A stretch of 8,796 bases of DNA from Opitutaceae bacterium. Its GTDB lineage: Bacteria > Verrucomicrobiota > Verrucomicrobiia > Opitutales > Opitutaceae. Under the pieces are notes generated by a model, which saw only the letters and a list, made by a program, of their open reading frames with translations, ran no database searches and was not told where the DNA came from. This document shows, one piece after another, positions 1-7,291 of the stretch. The stretch covers positions 1 through 8,796 of the forward strand of contig JAHFTI010000145.1 in assembly GCA_023265535.1 (NCBI GenBank), written 5' to 3'. The first letter of the stretch is position 1. Every line of letters starts with the position of its first letter. The translations under genes and the position numbers were made by a program.

Positions 1-66
1 ATCATGAATCTCACCACGCCGGACAAGCTCAAGGTGGAATTCACCGAGGCGCACACGGTGCGCTGA
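1..66 (+). CDS. C-terminal end of an upstream gene, product unknown (partial)
   Basis: Reading frame 1 is open from the window edge to a TGA at 64-66 and ends in KVEFTEAHTVR. Only 21 residues are visible, so neither domain nor function can be assigned. The GC-rich codon use matches the genes that follow. The alternation of polar and hydrophobic residues would suit a terminal beta-strand, but that is only an impression. The next gene starts about 40 bases downstream on the same strand, so the two could share a transcript. The frame could also be open by chance, because stop codons are rare in DNA this GC-rich. Confidence 0.5.
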   Translation: MMNLTTPDKLKVEFTEAHTVR

Positions 67-105
67 GTGCCTTCGCTCAACCCGATTCCCAACTCCCCAT
101 ACCCC

Positions 106-1122
106 ATGAATGACCACAATCTTTCGCGTCGCACCCTGCTCAAGGGAACCCTCGGGATGGGTGCGCTCCTCGCCGGGGCCAAGGTCGTGGGCGCCGGTTC
201 CCTGCTCGCCGCCGCCGGCAAGGGCTCCGCTCCCGACGCCAAGGGTCTTCCCACCACGCTGCTGGGCAGCACGGGCGCCGTCATCCCGCGCGTCGCCTGC
301 GGACTGGGCAGCCGCTTCTGCACGATCCCGAAGGACGAGGACGCCCACGCCCTGCTGCACCATGCCCTGGACAACGGCCTTTACTACTGGGACACCGCCT
401 GCAACTACGACAACCAGAAGCTGGGGATCACCAGCGAGGGCCGCATCGGCGAGGTGCTTCGCACGCGGCGCAGGGAGGTGTTCATCTCCACCAAGGTCGC
501 CAGCCGCAAGCCTGACGAGGCCATGCGGGAGATCGAGCGCAGCCTGAAGCGGCTGCAGACCGACCACCTCGACATGCTCAAGATCCACTCCATCGAGTCC
601 GCCGCCGACGTGGCGAAGCTCAGTGAGAAGGGAAACCTGATCAACCTCGTCCACCGGCTGAAGGCGGAGGGCGTCACGCGCTTTGTCGGCTTCAGCGGCC
701 ATGCCAGTGCCGACGCCATGAAGGCCATGGCCGACCGCGGCGACTTCGACAGCATGCTCATCGCCCTCAACCACTACAACAAGGTATCCAATCCCCAACT
801 ACGCGAGTCCGTGGCCATCCCGGCGGCGAAGGCGCGGGGCATGGGCGTGATGGTGATGAAGGTCGTCCGCCCCCGCGAGACCACGAAGGGTCTCGATCCC
901 AGGGACCTCATCCGCTTCGCCCTCACCCTCCCCGGTGCCGACGGTGCCGTCCTGGGCATGGAGAGCAGGGCCGTCATGGATGCCAACCTGGAGCTCCTGC
1001 GCAGCTTCAAGCCTCTCGACGCCGAGCGCATGCAGCAGCTCGCCCAGCAACTCACTCCCTTCTGCGAGCACCCGGATCTCCCCTGGATGAGGTCCGGTTA
1101 CCGCGACGGCAGCTGGGTGTGA
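106..1122 (+). CDS. Tat-exported aldo/keto reductase
   Basis: This is a 338-residue aldo/keto reductase, a family of NAD(P)H-dependent oxidoreductases acting on carbonyl or sugar substrates in a TIM barrel. From the ATG at 106, the N-terminus shows a twin-arginine motif (LSRRTLLKG, R8 and R9), a hydrophobic stretch rich in Gly and Ala, and a likely cleavage site near residue 37, so export by the Tat pathway is predicted. The mature part opens with the usual beta-hairpin (LLGSTGAVIPRVACG). The full catalytic tetrad is recognisable: D96 and Y101 in WDTACNY, K130 in STKV and H161 in LKIHS. A later GVTRFVGFSGH stretch fits a barrel strand. The single cysteine near the C-terminus excludes the ferredoxin-type cluster of some relatives. 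A GTG at 67 would add 13 proline-rich residues that look like translated leader, so the ATG is preferred. The substrate is unknown; the downstream uptake and lyase genes suggest a sugar, by inference only. Confidence 0.92.
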   Translation: MNDHNLSRRTLLKGTLGMGALLAGAKVVGAGSLLAAAGKGSAPDAKGLPTTLLGSTGAVIPRVACGLGSRFCTIPKDEDAHALLHHALDNGLYYWDTACNYDNQKLGITSEGRIGEVLRTRRREVFISTKVASRKPDEAMREIERSLKRLQTDHLDMLKIHSIESAADVAKLSEKGNLINLVHRLKAEGVTRFVGFSGHASADAMKAMADRGDFDSMLIALNHYNKVSNPQLRESVAIPAAKARGMGVMVMKVVRPRETTKGLDPRDLIRFALTLPGADGAVLGMESRAVMDANLELLRSFKPLDAERMQQLAQQLTPFCEHPDLPWMRSGYRDGSWV

Positions 1123-1248
1123 GCACACCCTGCCTCCCGGCTACCTGCCCTCCCCGGCGCCATTCCTTTCCCTCCCACCACTTTCCCTCCTCCCAATTCA
1201 AAGTCCCTCCCTCCCCACCATTACCCTGACTTCAACAGCGGAAACACC
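1123..1248 (+). promoter_or_regulatory. Polypyrimidine leader upstream of the TonB receptor
   Basis: The spacer between the reductase and the receptor is almost purely C and T on the + strand: 47 of the 56 bases from 1161 to 1216 are pyrimidines. The 10-mer CTTTCCCTCC occurs twice, at 1166-1175 and 1181-1190, and a related CCCTCCCTCCCC run lies at 1205-1216. The opposite strand therefore carries many G3 or longer tracts. No clear -35/-10 pair is visible. The only Shine-Dalgarno-like bases are a weak GCGGA at 1238-1242, ending six bases before the ATG. The promoter of the receptor-lyase unit most likely lies here, which is inferred from position. Confidence 0.4.
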
Positions 1249-4200
1249 ATGATAAACCCCAAGCAAAAGCTCAGCCTCTGCACCTTACTGGCCCTCGCCG
1301 CCCTCCCCGCCGCGTACGCGCAGTCCACGCCCGTCACGCCCGTGACGCCAGCCTCGGCCCCGGCCGCCGAGGAGGACCTCATCGTCCTGTCGCCCTTCGT
1401 CGTGAGTTCCGACAAGGACACCGGCTACCAGGCCACCTCCACCCTCGCAGGCACCCGCCTCAACACTCCCATCAAGGAGCTCGCCGCCGCGATTTCCGTG
1501 TACACCAAGGATTTCATGAGCGACATCGGGGCGACCAATTCGTCCGACCTGCTCATCTTCGCCACCGGCATGGAGGCTGCCGGCGCCAGCGGCAATTTCT
1601 CGGGCGCGACGAACGACATGAACGAGCCCCGCCCCACCGGCCAGAACGCCCGCATCGATCCCCAGGGCGCGAGCCGCTCGCGCGGCCTCGGTTCGCCCAC
1701 CTTCACCCGCGGCTACTTCGGCACCAGCATCGCCTTCGACTCCTACAACACGGGCAACGTCACCGTGAACCGCGGCCCGAACTCCGCGCTCTTCGGCATC
1801 GGCAACGGTGCCGGCATCGTGGACACCTCCCTTGCCCAGGCCGAGTTCTCCAAGAACAAGCTCACGATCTCCACGCGCGTCGGCAACAATGGCGCCCTGC
1901 GCGTGAACTCCGACCTCAACATGATCCTTGTCCCGAAGAAGCTCGCCCTGCGCGTGGCCATGCTGAAGGACAACGAGAAGTTCAACCAGCGCCCCGCCTA
2001 CGAGAACAAGTCGCGCGTGTATTCGACAATCACCTACATGCCGACCAAGACGACCACGCTCCGGGCCAACTTCGAGTCGGGCAAGACCGACGCAAGCCGC
2101 CCCATCGGCACGCTGCCCTTCCAGAGCGCCTCCCAGGCCTGGCTCGACGGCGGCCGCGCCGCGTACGACTGGCGCTTCTATGATGATCCCGTGCTCAACC
2201 CGAGCACGACGAACCACGGCACCAGCACCGAGGGCTTCCTCTACGGCACGACCATCTCGCAGGGCCCGATCTGGACCTACGACACTCCCGCCGACCTCGC
2301 ACCCTCCCGGGGCTTCCTTTACCAGACGCTGAGCACCACCTCGAATGCCGCCAATGCCGTGGCCCAGAAGATCTACAATCCGATCTTCAACCGCAACCTG
2401 CTCACGGACTCCATCCGCTTCCTGCACACGTCGAACATCTACGAGCTCCCCGCCGGCTACTGGACTGCCGCCAACGTCAAGCCTGGCCAGCTGCCCGGCT
2501 ATGCCCCCGCGGGCATCAAGATGCAGGGCTACACGGACTACAGCGCCTTCGACTTCCGCGGCCGCATGATCGACGAGACCGGCGTCCAGCACGACAGTTT
2601 CCACGCCTTCAACATCAAGCTCGAGCAGACCCTCTGGAAGGACCATGCCGGCGTCGAGTTCGCCTATGACACCCAGCGCGCCGACCGCCACACCCAGAAT
2701 TCCTTCTTCTCGCGCGACAATTCCAACCACATCTACGTGGACGTGAATGTCACCCTGCCCAACGGCCTGGCGAACCCGAATGTCGGACGTCCCTATGCCG
2801 TGTACGGCTTGTCGAACACCGAGGACCGCCTGGAGCGGCGCGAGGCCTGGCACATCACCTCGTTCCTGACCTACGACTTCAAGGACCTCAAGAACCGCTG
2901 GGGCAAGTGGCTCGGCAAGCACACGCTCACCGGCCTCTATGAGGAGAACCAGGTGGACACCATCAAGGACCGCATCCGTCCGGTCGTGTCGGGCACCGCG
3001 GTTGACAGCTTCACCACGGGCGACATGTCCGTCACCCAGCGCCGCGCCTCGATCATCACCTACCTCGGGCCCTCCGTGATCGGTAACAGCAATCCGCTGC
3101 AGCTTGAGGCCATCCGCATCCCGCGGATCACCGCGGGACAGATGATCCCCGTCAGCTACTTCTCGCGCGCCGCCAATGCCACCGATCCGGGCCAGATCCT
3201 CCAGGGCGACGCCTACCTCCATGAGATCAACGATGCCGGCTCCGCCCAGCGCGAGCTCATCAAGTCCCAGGCCGCCGTCCTGCAGAGCCAGTGGCTGCTG
3301 GGCCATGTGATCACCACCGCGAGCTGGCGCCGCGACGAGGATTACAATGTCACGAAGAGCACCACCTTCGTGGCCAATCCCGCCGACAGGAACGATCCGG
3401 GCAAGGCCCGCCTGACCTTTGACGACATCTCCATCTTCGACTCCGCCCCGCCTCCCTACGTGAGCAAGGAGATCAAGGCGCTCGGCGTGGTCCTGCGCTG
3501 GCCCCAGAGGCTCCTGCGCCTGCCCCTCGGCAGCGACCTGAGCGTCTTTGCCAACAAGTCCTCCAACTTCACGCCGGTGGGCGGTCGTGTCACTCCCTAC
3601 GGTGACTCGCTGGCCTCCCCTGTCGGCGAGACCAAGGAGCTGGGACTGAACCTGACGACGCTCAATGACAAGCTGAGCATCCGCATGAACTTCTTCGAGA
3701 CCACCGTGGTCGGCGCAAGCGGCGGCTCCAGCAACATGACCACCTGGACCGTGACGAGCATCCTCAGCACCGCCGCCGACTGGGCGAGGGAGGGCAACAT
3801 CAACCCGCAGATGGCCGCCCAGCGCAACCAGGACATCGAGCTGCTCTTCAGCACGCTGCCATCCAACTATCGCGACCTGTACGGCTTCAAGGTCAATGGT
3901 GTCGCTCCCAACATCTCCGTTTCCGGCAACCTCAACACGAGCCTCAGCGGCGCGACCGACACGACCGACACCCGGGCGCGCGGCGTGGAATCCGACATCG
4001 TCTACAATCCCACCAAGCGCTGGCGCATGCTGCTGAACGTGGCGAAGCAGGAGACCGTGCAGACGAACCAGTTCCCCTTCATGAAGCAGTTCCTTGCCAC
4101 CATGAAGCCGGTGTGGGACCAGCTGAGGAACACGCCCAGGGGCAACTATCCCACGGGCTATGTCCCGGGAACGCCGCTGCCTTCCAACACCCAGACCTAC

Positions 4201-4671
4201 GGCCAGTGGCTCGACACCAATGTGTATGTGCCGCTCGCCACGGCCCTCGCCACCGAGGGCACGGTCAGCGCCGAGCAGCGCAAGTGGCGCGCCAACTTCA
4301 TCACGAACTACAAGTTCGGCTCGGGCTCCCTCTTCGGGGACGCGCTCAAGGGCTGGAATGTGGGCGCCGCGGTGCGCTGGCAGGACAAGTATGCCCTCGG
4401 CTATCCGACCCGTCGCAACACGGACGGCAGCGTCTTCATCGACACGAAGAATCCCTGGTGGGGCAAGGCTGACACCAACGTCGACCTCTCGGTCGGCTAC
4501 GAGCGCCAGCTCTTCAAGAAGAAGGTCCTCTGGAAGGCCCAGCTGAACGTCAAGAACGCCTTCACGGGCGCCGACCCGATCGCCATCGGCGTGCAGCCTT
4601 GGGGAGAGCTCGCCCAGGTCCGCATTCCGCCGGAGCGCCGTTGGTACCTGACCAACAGCTTCACCTTCTGA
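1249..4671 (+). CDS. TonB-dependent outer-membrane receptor, Opitutaceae type
   Basis: The gene encodes 1,140 residues and is predicted to form a TonB-energised outer-membrane channel importing a large ligand, probably oligosaccharides. Residues 1-25 are a signal peptide with a likely AYA-Q cleavage. A Thr/Pro/Ala linker follows, then EEDLIVLSPFVVSS (41-54), the conserved N-terminal motif of this verrucomicrobial subfamily, which may serve as the TonB box. The plug spans about 57-200: TGYQATSTLAGTRL, an SVYTKDFMSDIGA segment, and VNRGPNSALFGIGNGAG at about 173-189, the characteristic plug motif. The remainder, about 205-1140, shows alternating aromatic/polar strands and long loops of a 22-strand barrel. 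It ends in WYLTNSFTF with a terminal Phe, the usual outer-membrane assembly signal. No carboxypeptidase-like N-terminal domain of SusC type is evident. The lyase gene follows after 40 bases, so co-transcription is likely. The ligand cannot be read from sequence; siderophore uptake is less likely given the neighbour. Confidence 0.95.
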   Translation: MINPKQKLSLCTLLALAALPAAYAQSTPVTPVTPASAPAAEEDLIVLSPFVVSSDKDTGYQATSTLAGTRLNTPIKELAAAISVYTKDFMSDIGATNSSDLLIFATGMEAAGASGNFSGATNDMNEPRPTGQNARIDPQGASRSRGLGSPTFTRGYFGTSIAFDSYNTGNVTVNRGPNSALFGIGNGAGIVDTSLAQAEFSKNKLTISTRVGNNGALRVNSDLNMILVPKKLALRVAMLKDNEKFNQRPAYENKSRVYSTITYMPTKTTTLRANFESGKTDASRPIGTLPFQSASQAWLDGGRAAYDWRFYDDPVLNPSTTNHGTSTEGFLYGTTISQGPIWTYDTPADLAPSRGFLYQTLSTTSNAANAVAQKIYNPIFNRNLLTDSIRFLHTSNIYELPAGYWTAANVKPGQLPGYAPAGIKMQGYTDYSAFDFRGRMIDETGVQHDSFHAFNIKLEQTLWKDHAGVEFAYDTQRADRHTQNSFFSRDNSNHIYVDVNVTLPNGLANPNVGRPYAVYGLSNTEDRLERREAWHITSFLTYDFKDLKNRWGKWLGKHTLTGLYEENQVDTIKDRIRPVVSGTAVDSFTTGDMSVTQRRASIITYLGPSVIGNSNPLQLEAIRIPRITAGQMIPVSYFSRAANATDPGQILQGDAYLHEINDAGSAQRELIKSQAAVLQSQWLLGHVITTASWRRDEDYNVTKSTTFVANPADRNDPGKARLTFDDISIFDSAPPPYVSKEIKALGVVLRWPQRLLRLPLGSDLSVFANKSSNFTPVGGRVTPYGDSLASPVGETKELGLNLTTLNDKLSIRMNFFETTVVGASGGSSNMTTWTVTSILSTAADWAREGNINPQMAAQRNQDIELLFSTLPSNYRDLYGFKVNGVAPNISVSGNLNTSLSGATDTTDTRARGVESDIVYNPTKRWRMLLNVAKQETVQTNQFPFMKQFLATMKPVWDQLRNTPRGNYPTGYVPGTPLPSNTQTYGQWLDTNVYVPLATALATEGTVSAEQRKWRANFITNYKFGSGSLFGDALKGWNVGAAVRWQDKYALGYPTRRNTDGSVFIDTKNPWWGKADTNVDLSVGYERQLFKKKVLWKAQLNVKNAFTGADPIAIGVQPWGELAQVRIPPERRWYLTNSFTF

Positions 4672-4711
4672 GTTCCCGTCCCTCCACAGGGCTGCCACAC
4701 TGCCTACCGCC

Positions 4712-7087
4712 ATGACCTCCCTCCTCCGCCAGTCACTGGGAATCGGCCTCATCCTTGCCGTTTTCTGTCTCAGCATTGTGGCAGCCCCTGCGGAAGTGGG
4801 GAGCAAGACCTATCCGCCGCCGCCCTTCCTTCCGCCCTCGGGGCATCCCCGCGTGTACTTCACGGCGAAGGACCTGCCCCGCCTGCGTGAGAACGCGTTG
4901 AAGCCCCAGAACGCAAAGGCCTGGGAGACCCACCTGCGTAACCTCGCGACGGGAACCGACGGTGTGCTGCCTCCCCCTGAGAAGGTGGAGGCGGGCAACA
5001 TGAGCTCGGACGTCCTGGCCATCATTGAGAGCTGCGCCTTCGACTACGCCCTGCGCGGCGACGCCGTGCAGGGGCGCAGGGCCGTGGCCGCGCTCCACAA
5101 CTATGTCCGCACCGTGGTGTATCCGACAAAGGACTACAACAACACGGGGCAGACCGTCTTCACCATCGGTGCCGTGTACGACTGGTGCTACCCGCTCCTG
5201 AGCGCCGCGGACAGGGAGCAGCTCCACGCGGCGGCCCTGAGGACCGCCTCCCTAATGGAGATCGGCTGGCCCCCGGTCAGGCAGGGCAACATCACCGGCC
5301 ATGGCCCCGAGGGACAGCTGCTGCGCGACCTCATGTGCATGGCCATCGCCATGCACGATGAGCATCCCGAGCTGTACCGCGTGGCCGCTGGACGCTTCTT
5401 CTCCACGATGGTGGAGAGCAAGCTCTTCATGTACCCGGCGCATGCGCATCACCAGGGCTGCCACTATGCCAATTACCGGGGGCAGTGGGAGATGCTCTGC
5501 ACCTGGATCTTCGACCGCATGGGCCTGCCCAGGGTCTTCGGCCCCGACCAGCAGTACCTCATGTACTGGACCCTCTACGCGCGGCGCGGCGACGGCCAGA
5601 TCCTGCGCGACGGCGACCAGCACATGAACAACGAGGAGCCCGGCTCCTACTTCTCCAGCCCCGGGCGCACCATGTTCCTTGAGGCGAATTATTTTGGCGA
5701 TCCCTACCTGAAGGCCGAGGCCCTGCGCTGCGTCCCTGAGTTCGCCCCGACGCGCAACCATCGCAACCAGGCGCTCAACAGCACGGAGATCCTTGTCTTC
5801 AATGATCCGGACCTGGCTCCCCGCCCCCTCTCCGAGCTGCCACTCACCCACTATTACCCCTATCCCAAGGGCGGCATGATCGCACGCACGGGCTGGGAGG
5901 ATGGCCTCAGGTCGTCCAGCGTCGTCGCCGAGTTCAAGATCAACGAGTGGAACTGGGCCAATCACCAGCACCTCGACCACGGCGGCTTCCAGATCTACTA
6001 TCGCGGGGCGCTGGCCAATGACTCGGGCTATTACCAGGCGGCCATCAACCGGGTCGACAACGGGGCCAACGACGGCAACACGGGCTACGGCAGCCTGTAC
6101 GATGTGAACTACAACAAGCGTTCCATCGCGCACAACGTGATGACCGTGTTCGATCCTGACGAGGTCTTCGAGTCCAAGCGCTGGAAGAAACTGGCCGTGA
6201 ACAATGACGGCGGGCAACGCTTCCCCAACCTCTGGATCGAGCCCCAGGAGCACGCGGACTTCATCAATCCCGCCAACGGTTACCATGTGGCCAAGGTGCT
6301 GGGACAGGGCTTCGGTCCCGATGCGAAAACGCCGGACTACAGCTATCTCAAGGGCGACTTAACCAAGACCTATTCCGCAAAGATCAAGGCCTACGAGCGC
6401 AGCTTCGCCTTCCTGAACCTGAAGCGCAGCGACCACCCTGCGGCGCTCGTCGTCTTCGATCGCGTCGTTTCCTCCAACAAGTCGTTCCGCAAGGCCTGGC
6501 TCCTGCACGGCCTGGAGCAGCCCTCCATCAGCGGGAACCGCACGGTGTTCAAGGACACCCGCGCAGGCTACACCGGCAAGCTCACGGTGGACACCCTGCT
6601 GCCCACGCCCGAGAACACCGTCATCACGCCCGTGGGCGGACCGGGCCGTGAATTCTTCGTGAACGGCGTCAACTACCCGGCCCTGCTTCGTCCCGATGTC
6701 ATCAACGAGGGCGGCGGCTGGCGTGTCGAGGTCTCGCCCAGGAAGGCCAGCGCCGCCGACCATTTCCTCCATGTGCTGCAGGTGGGGGATCACACCCCCG
6801 ACACACCCGCGCTGCCCGTGCTCAAGCTCGAGACCGCCACGCATGCGGGTGTCCTCGTGGCCGATCGCGTGGTCCTCTTCGCCAAAGCGCGCGACCGCGT
6901 GTCGGGCACGGTCGACTTTGCCTTCAGTGGAACGGGCGAGTTCCAAGTTCTCGTCGCCGACCTGCAGGCCGGCACCTGGCTCATCGAGTGCGAGGGGGCC
7001 GCCGTCGGCAGGGCCGAGGCGCGCGCCGAGTCGGGCACGGTGGTGTTCAGGGGCAGGGCGGGGCAGTACCGCCTGCGCCTGAAATGA
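4712..7087 (+). CDS. Secreted heparinase II/III-family polysaccharide lyase
   Basis: This 791-residue protein resembles heparinase II-type lyases, which cleave uronate-containing polysaccharides by beta-elimination. Residues 1-27 form a signal peptide; no lipobox is present, so the protein is periplasmic or secreted. HPRVYFTAKDLPRLR (45-59) is the typical start of the N-terminal alpha/alpha-toroid domain, about 45-370. H197 and E200 (HxxE) with Y252 match the spacing I recall for the catalytic His202, Glu205 and Tyr257 of Pedobacter heparinase II. The central beta-sandwich, about 380-580, carries NHQHLDHGGF (417-426), NDSGYY (436-441) and SIAHN (471-475). H418, D437 and H474 are good candidates for the family's structural zinc site. 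The C-terminal 200 residues look all-beta. Length is close to that of heparinase II (about 770). It probably shares a transcript with the receptor 40 bases upstream. Substrate may be a glycosaminoglycan, but alginate or another acidic glycan is possible. Confidence 0.92.
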   Translation: MTSLLRQSLGIGLILAVFCLSIVAAPAEVGSKTYPPPPFLPPSGHPRVYFTAKDLPRLRENALKPQNAKAWETHLRNLATGTDGVLPPPEKVEAGNMSSDVLAIIESCAFDYALRGDAVQGRRAVAALHNYVRTVVYPTKDYNNTGQTVFTIGAVYDWCYPLLSAADREQLHAAALRTASLMEIGWPPVRQGNITGHGPEGQLLRDLMCMAIAMHDEHPELYRVAAGRFFSTMVESKLFMYPAHAHHQGCHYANYRGQWEMLCTWIFDRMGLPRVFGPDQQYLMYWTLYARRGDGQILRDGDQHMNNEEPGSYFSSPGRTMFLEANYFGDPYLKAEALRCVPEFAPTRNHRNQALNSTEILVFNDPDLAPRPLSELPLTHYYPYPKGGMIARTGWEDGLRSSSVVAEFKINEWNWANHQHLDHGGFQIYYRGALANDSGYYQAAINRVDNGANDGNTGYGSLYDVNYNKRSIAHNVMTVFDPDEVFESKRWKKLAVNNDGGQRFPNLWIEPQEHADFINPANGYHVAKVLGQGFGPDAKTPDYSYLKGDLTKTYSAKIKAYERSFAFLNLKRSDHPAALVVFDRVVSSNKSFRKAWLLHGLEQPSISGNRTVFKDTRAGYTGKLTVDTLLPTPENTVITPVGGPGREFFVNGVNYPALLRPDVINEGGGWRVEVSPRKASAADHFLHVLQVGDHTPDTPALPVLKLETATHAGVLVADRVVLFAKARDRVSGTVDFAFSGTGEFQVLVADLQAGTWLIECEGAAVGRAEARAESGTVVFRGRAGQYRLRLK

Positions 7088-7088
7088 T

Positions 7089-7106
7089 GGGCGGGGTGGG
7101 GCGGGG
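7089..7106 (+). other. Putative G-quadruplex directly after the lyase stop codon
   Basis: Four G-tracts (GGG at 7089-7091, then GGGG at 7093-7096, 7098-7101 and 7103-7106) are separated by single bases C, T and C. The run begins two bases after the TGA at 7085-7087. Single-base loops give the most stable parallel quadruplexes, and the G-rich strand is the mRNA-sense strand, so DNA and RNA forms are both possible. Formation is a prediction. A role in transcript 3'-end definition or polymerase slowing is inference. Confidence 0.55.
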
Positions 7107-7107
7107 C

Positions 7108-7150
7108 GGCGAGGCCTGGCGTGGGGCGTCCGCCTCGCTCGGCCCTCGCC
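7108..7150 (+). other. GC-rich region with two mutually exclusive hairpins
   Basis: GCGAGGC at 7109-7115 can pair perfectly with GCCTCGC at 7132-7138. The overlapping GGCGAGG at 7108-7114 can pair perfectly with CCTCGCC at 7144-7150. The two 7-bp stems share a left arm, so only one can form at a time. No T-run follows either, so neither is a standard intrinsic terminator. With the G-tract just upstream it may help end the receptor-lyase transcript. Chance pairing in GC-rich DNA is the alternative. Confidence 0.25.
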
Positions 7151-7185
7151 CACTGGCCGTGAAACGAGTGGCGCGACCTCGCTGC

Positions 7186-7291
7186 ATGATTAGGATTATC
7201 CTAAGTGAATGCAAAAAATTGAGTATTAGTGTAAATGTGAGCGATGGGGTATTGTGGGGGCACGGTGAAACAAGCACCGCACTTCAATACC
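7186..7291 (+). promoter_or_regulatory. AT-rich promoter/operator region with a 15-bp palindrome
   Basis: Composition drops abruptly: only 15 of the 55 bases from 7186 to 7240 are G or C, against GC-rich flanks. The island contains a perfect inverted repeat, TTAGGATTATCCTAA at 7190-7204, with 7-base arms around a central T, which looks like a dimeric repressor's operator. TTGAGT (7219-7224), TATTAG (7224-7229) and TATTGT (7250-7255) are promoter-like hexamers, but none pair at good -35/-10 spacing, so no start site is assigned. A small hairpin (CGGTG 7263-7267 with CACCG 7275-7279) lies just upstream of the HPF-like start. Its position suggests control of the HPF-like and terC genes. Confidence 0.5.

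Noticed and set aside
67..105. GTG start at 67 for the aldo/keto reductase
   Set aside because: It would add 13 proline-rich residues before an otherwise ordinary short Tat n-region; the C-rich bases look like leader, as before the other genes.
1021..1122. C-terminal iron-sulfur extension on the aldo/keto reductase
   Set aside because: Some relatives end in a cysteine-rich ferredoxin-like domain, but only one cysteine is present in this C-terminal region.
4672..4711. Terminator between the receptor and the lyase
   Set aside because: No stem with a T-run is visible in these 40 bases, which supports joint transcription.
4745..4790. Lipoprotein signal in the lyase (Cys19)
   Set aside because: The residue before the cysteine is Phe and the cysteine lies within the hydrophobic core, so there is no lipobox; a standard cleavage near residues 24-27 fits better.
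1285..4806. A 1,173-codon open frame on the - strand covering the receptor gene
   Set aside because: The translation is low-complexity, dominated by Gly, Val, Ala, Arg, Glu and His, and matches no family. It is the expected mirror of a G/C-ending codon bias on the + strand, where the real gene has signal peptide, plug and barrel features.
5252..6286. Long - strand open frame inside the lyase gene
   Set aside because: It lies antisense to conserved catalytic and zinc-site codons of the lyase and has only biased, low-complexity composition.
7169..7186. Sigma-54-like TGGCGCG followed by CGCTGCA
   Set aside because: The GG and GC elements are two bases too far apart for a -24/-12 promoter, and sigma-54 is intolerant of spacing changes.
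7244..7291. Earlier ATG at 7244 for the HPF-like gene
   Set aside because: The extra 16 residues (MGYCGGTVKQ and on) match nothing in the family, whose members begin at the first beta-strand as MKLILTSSRG does.
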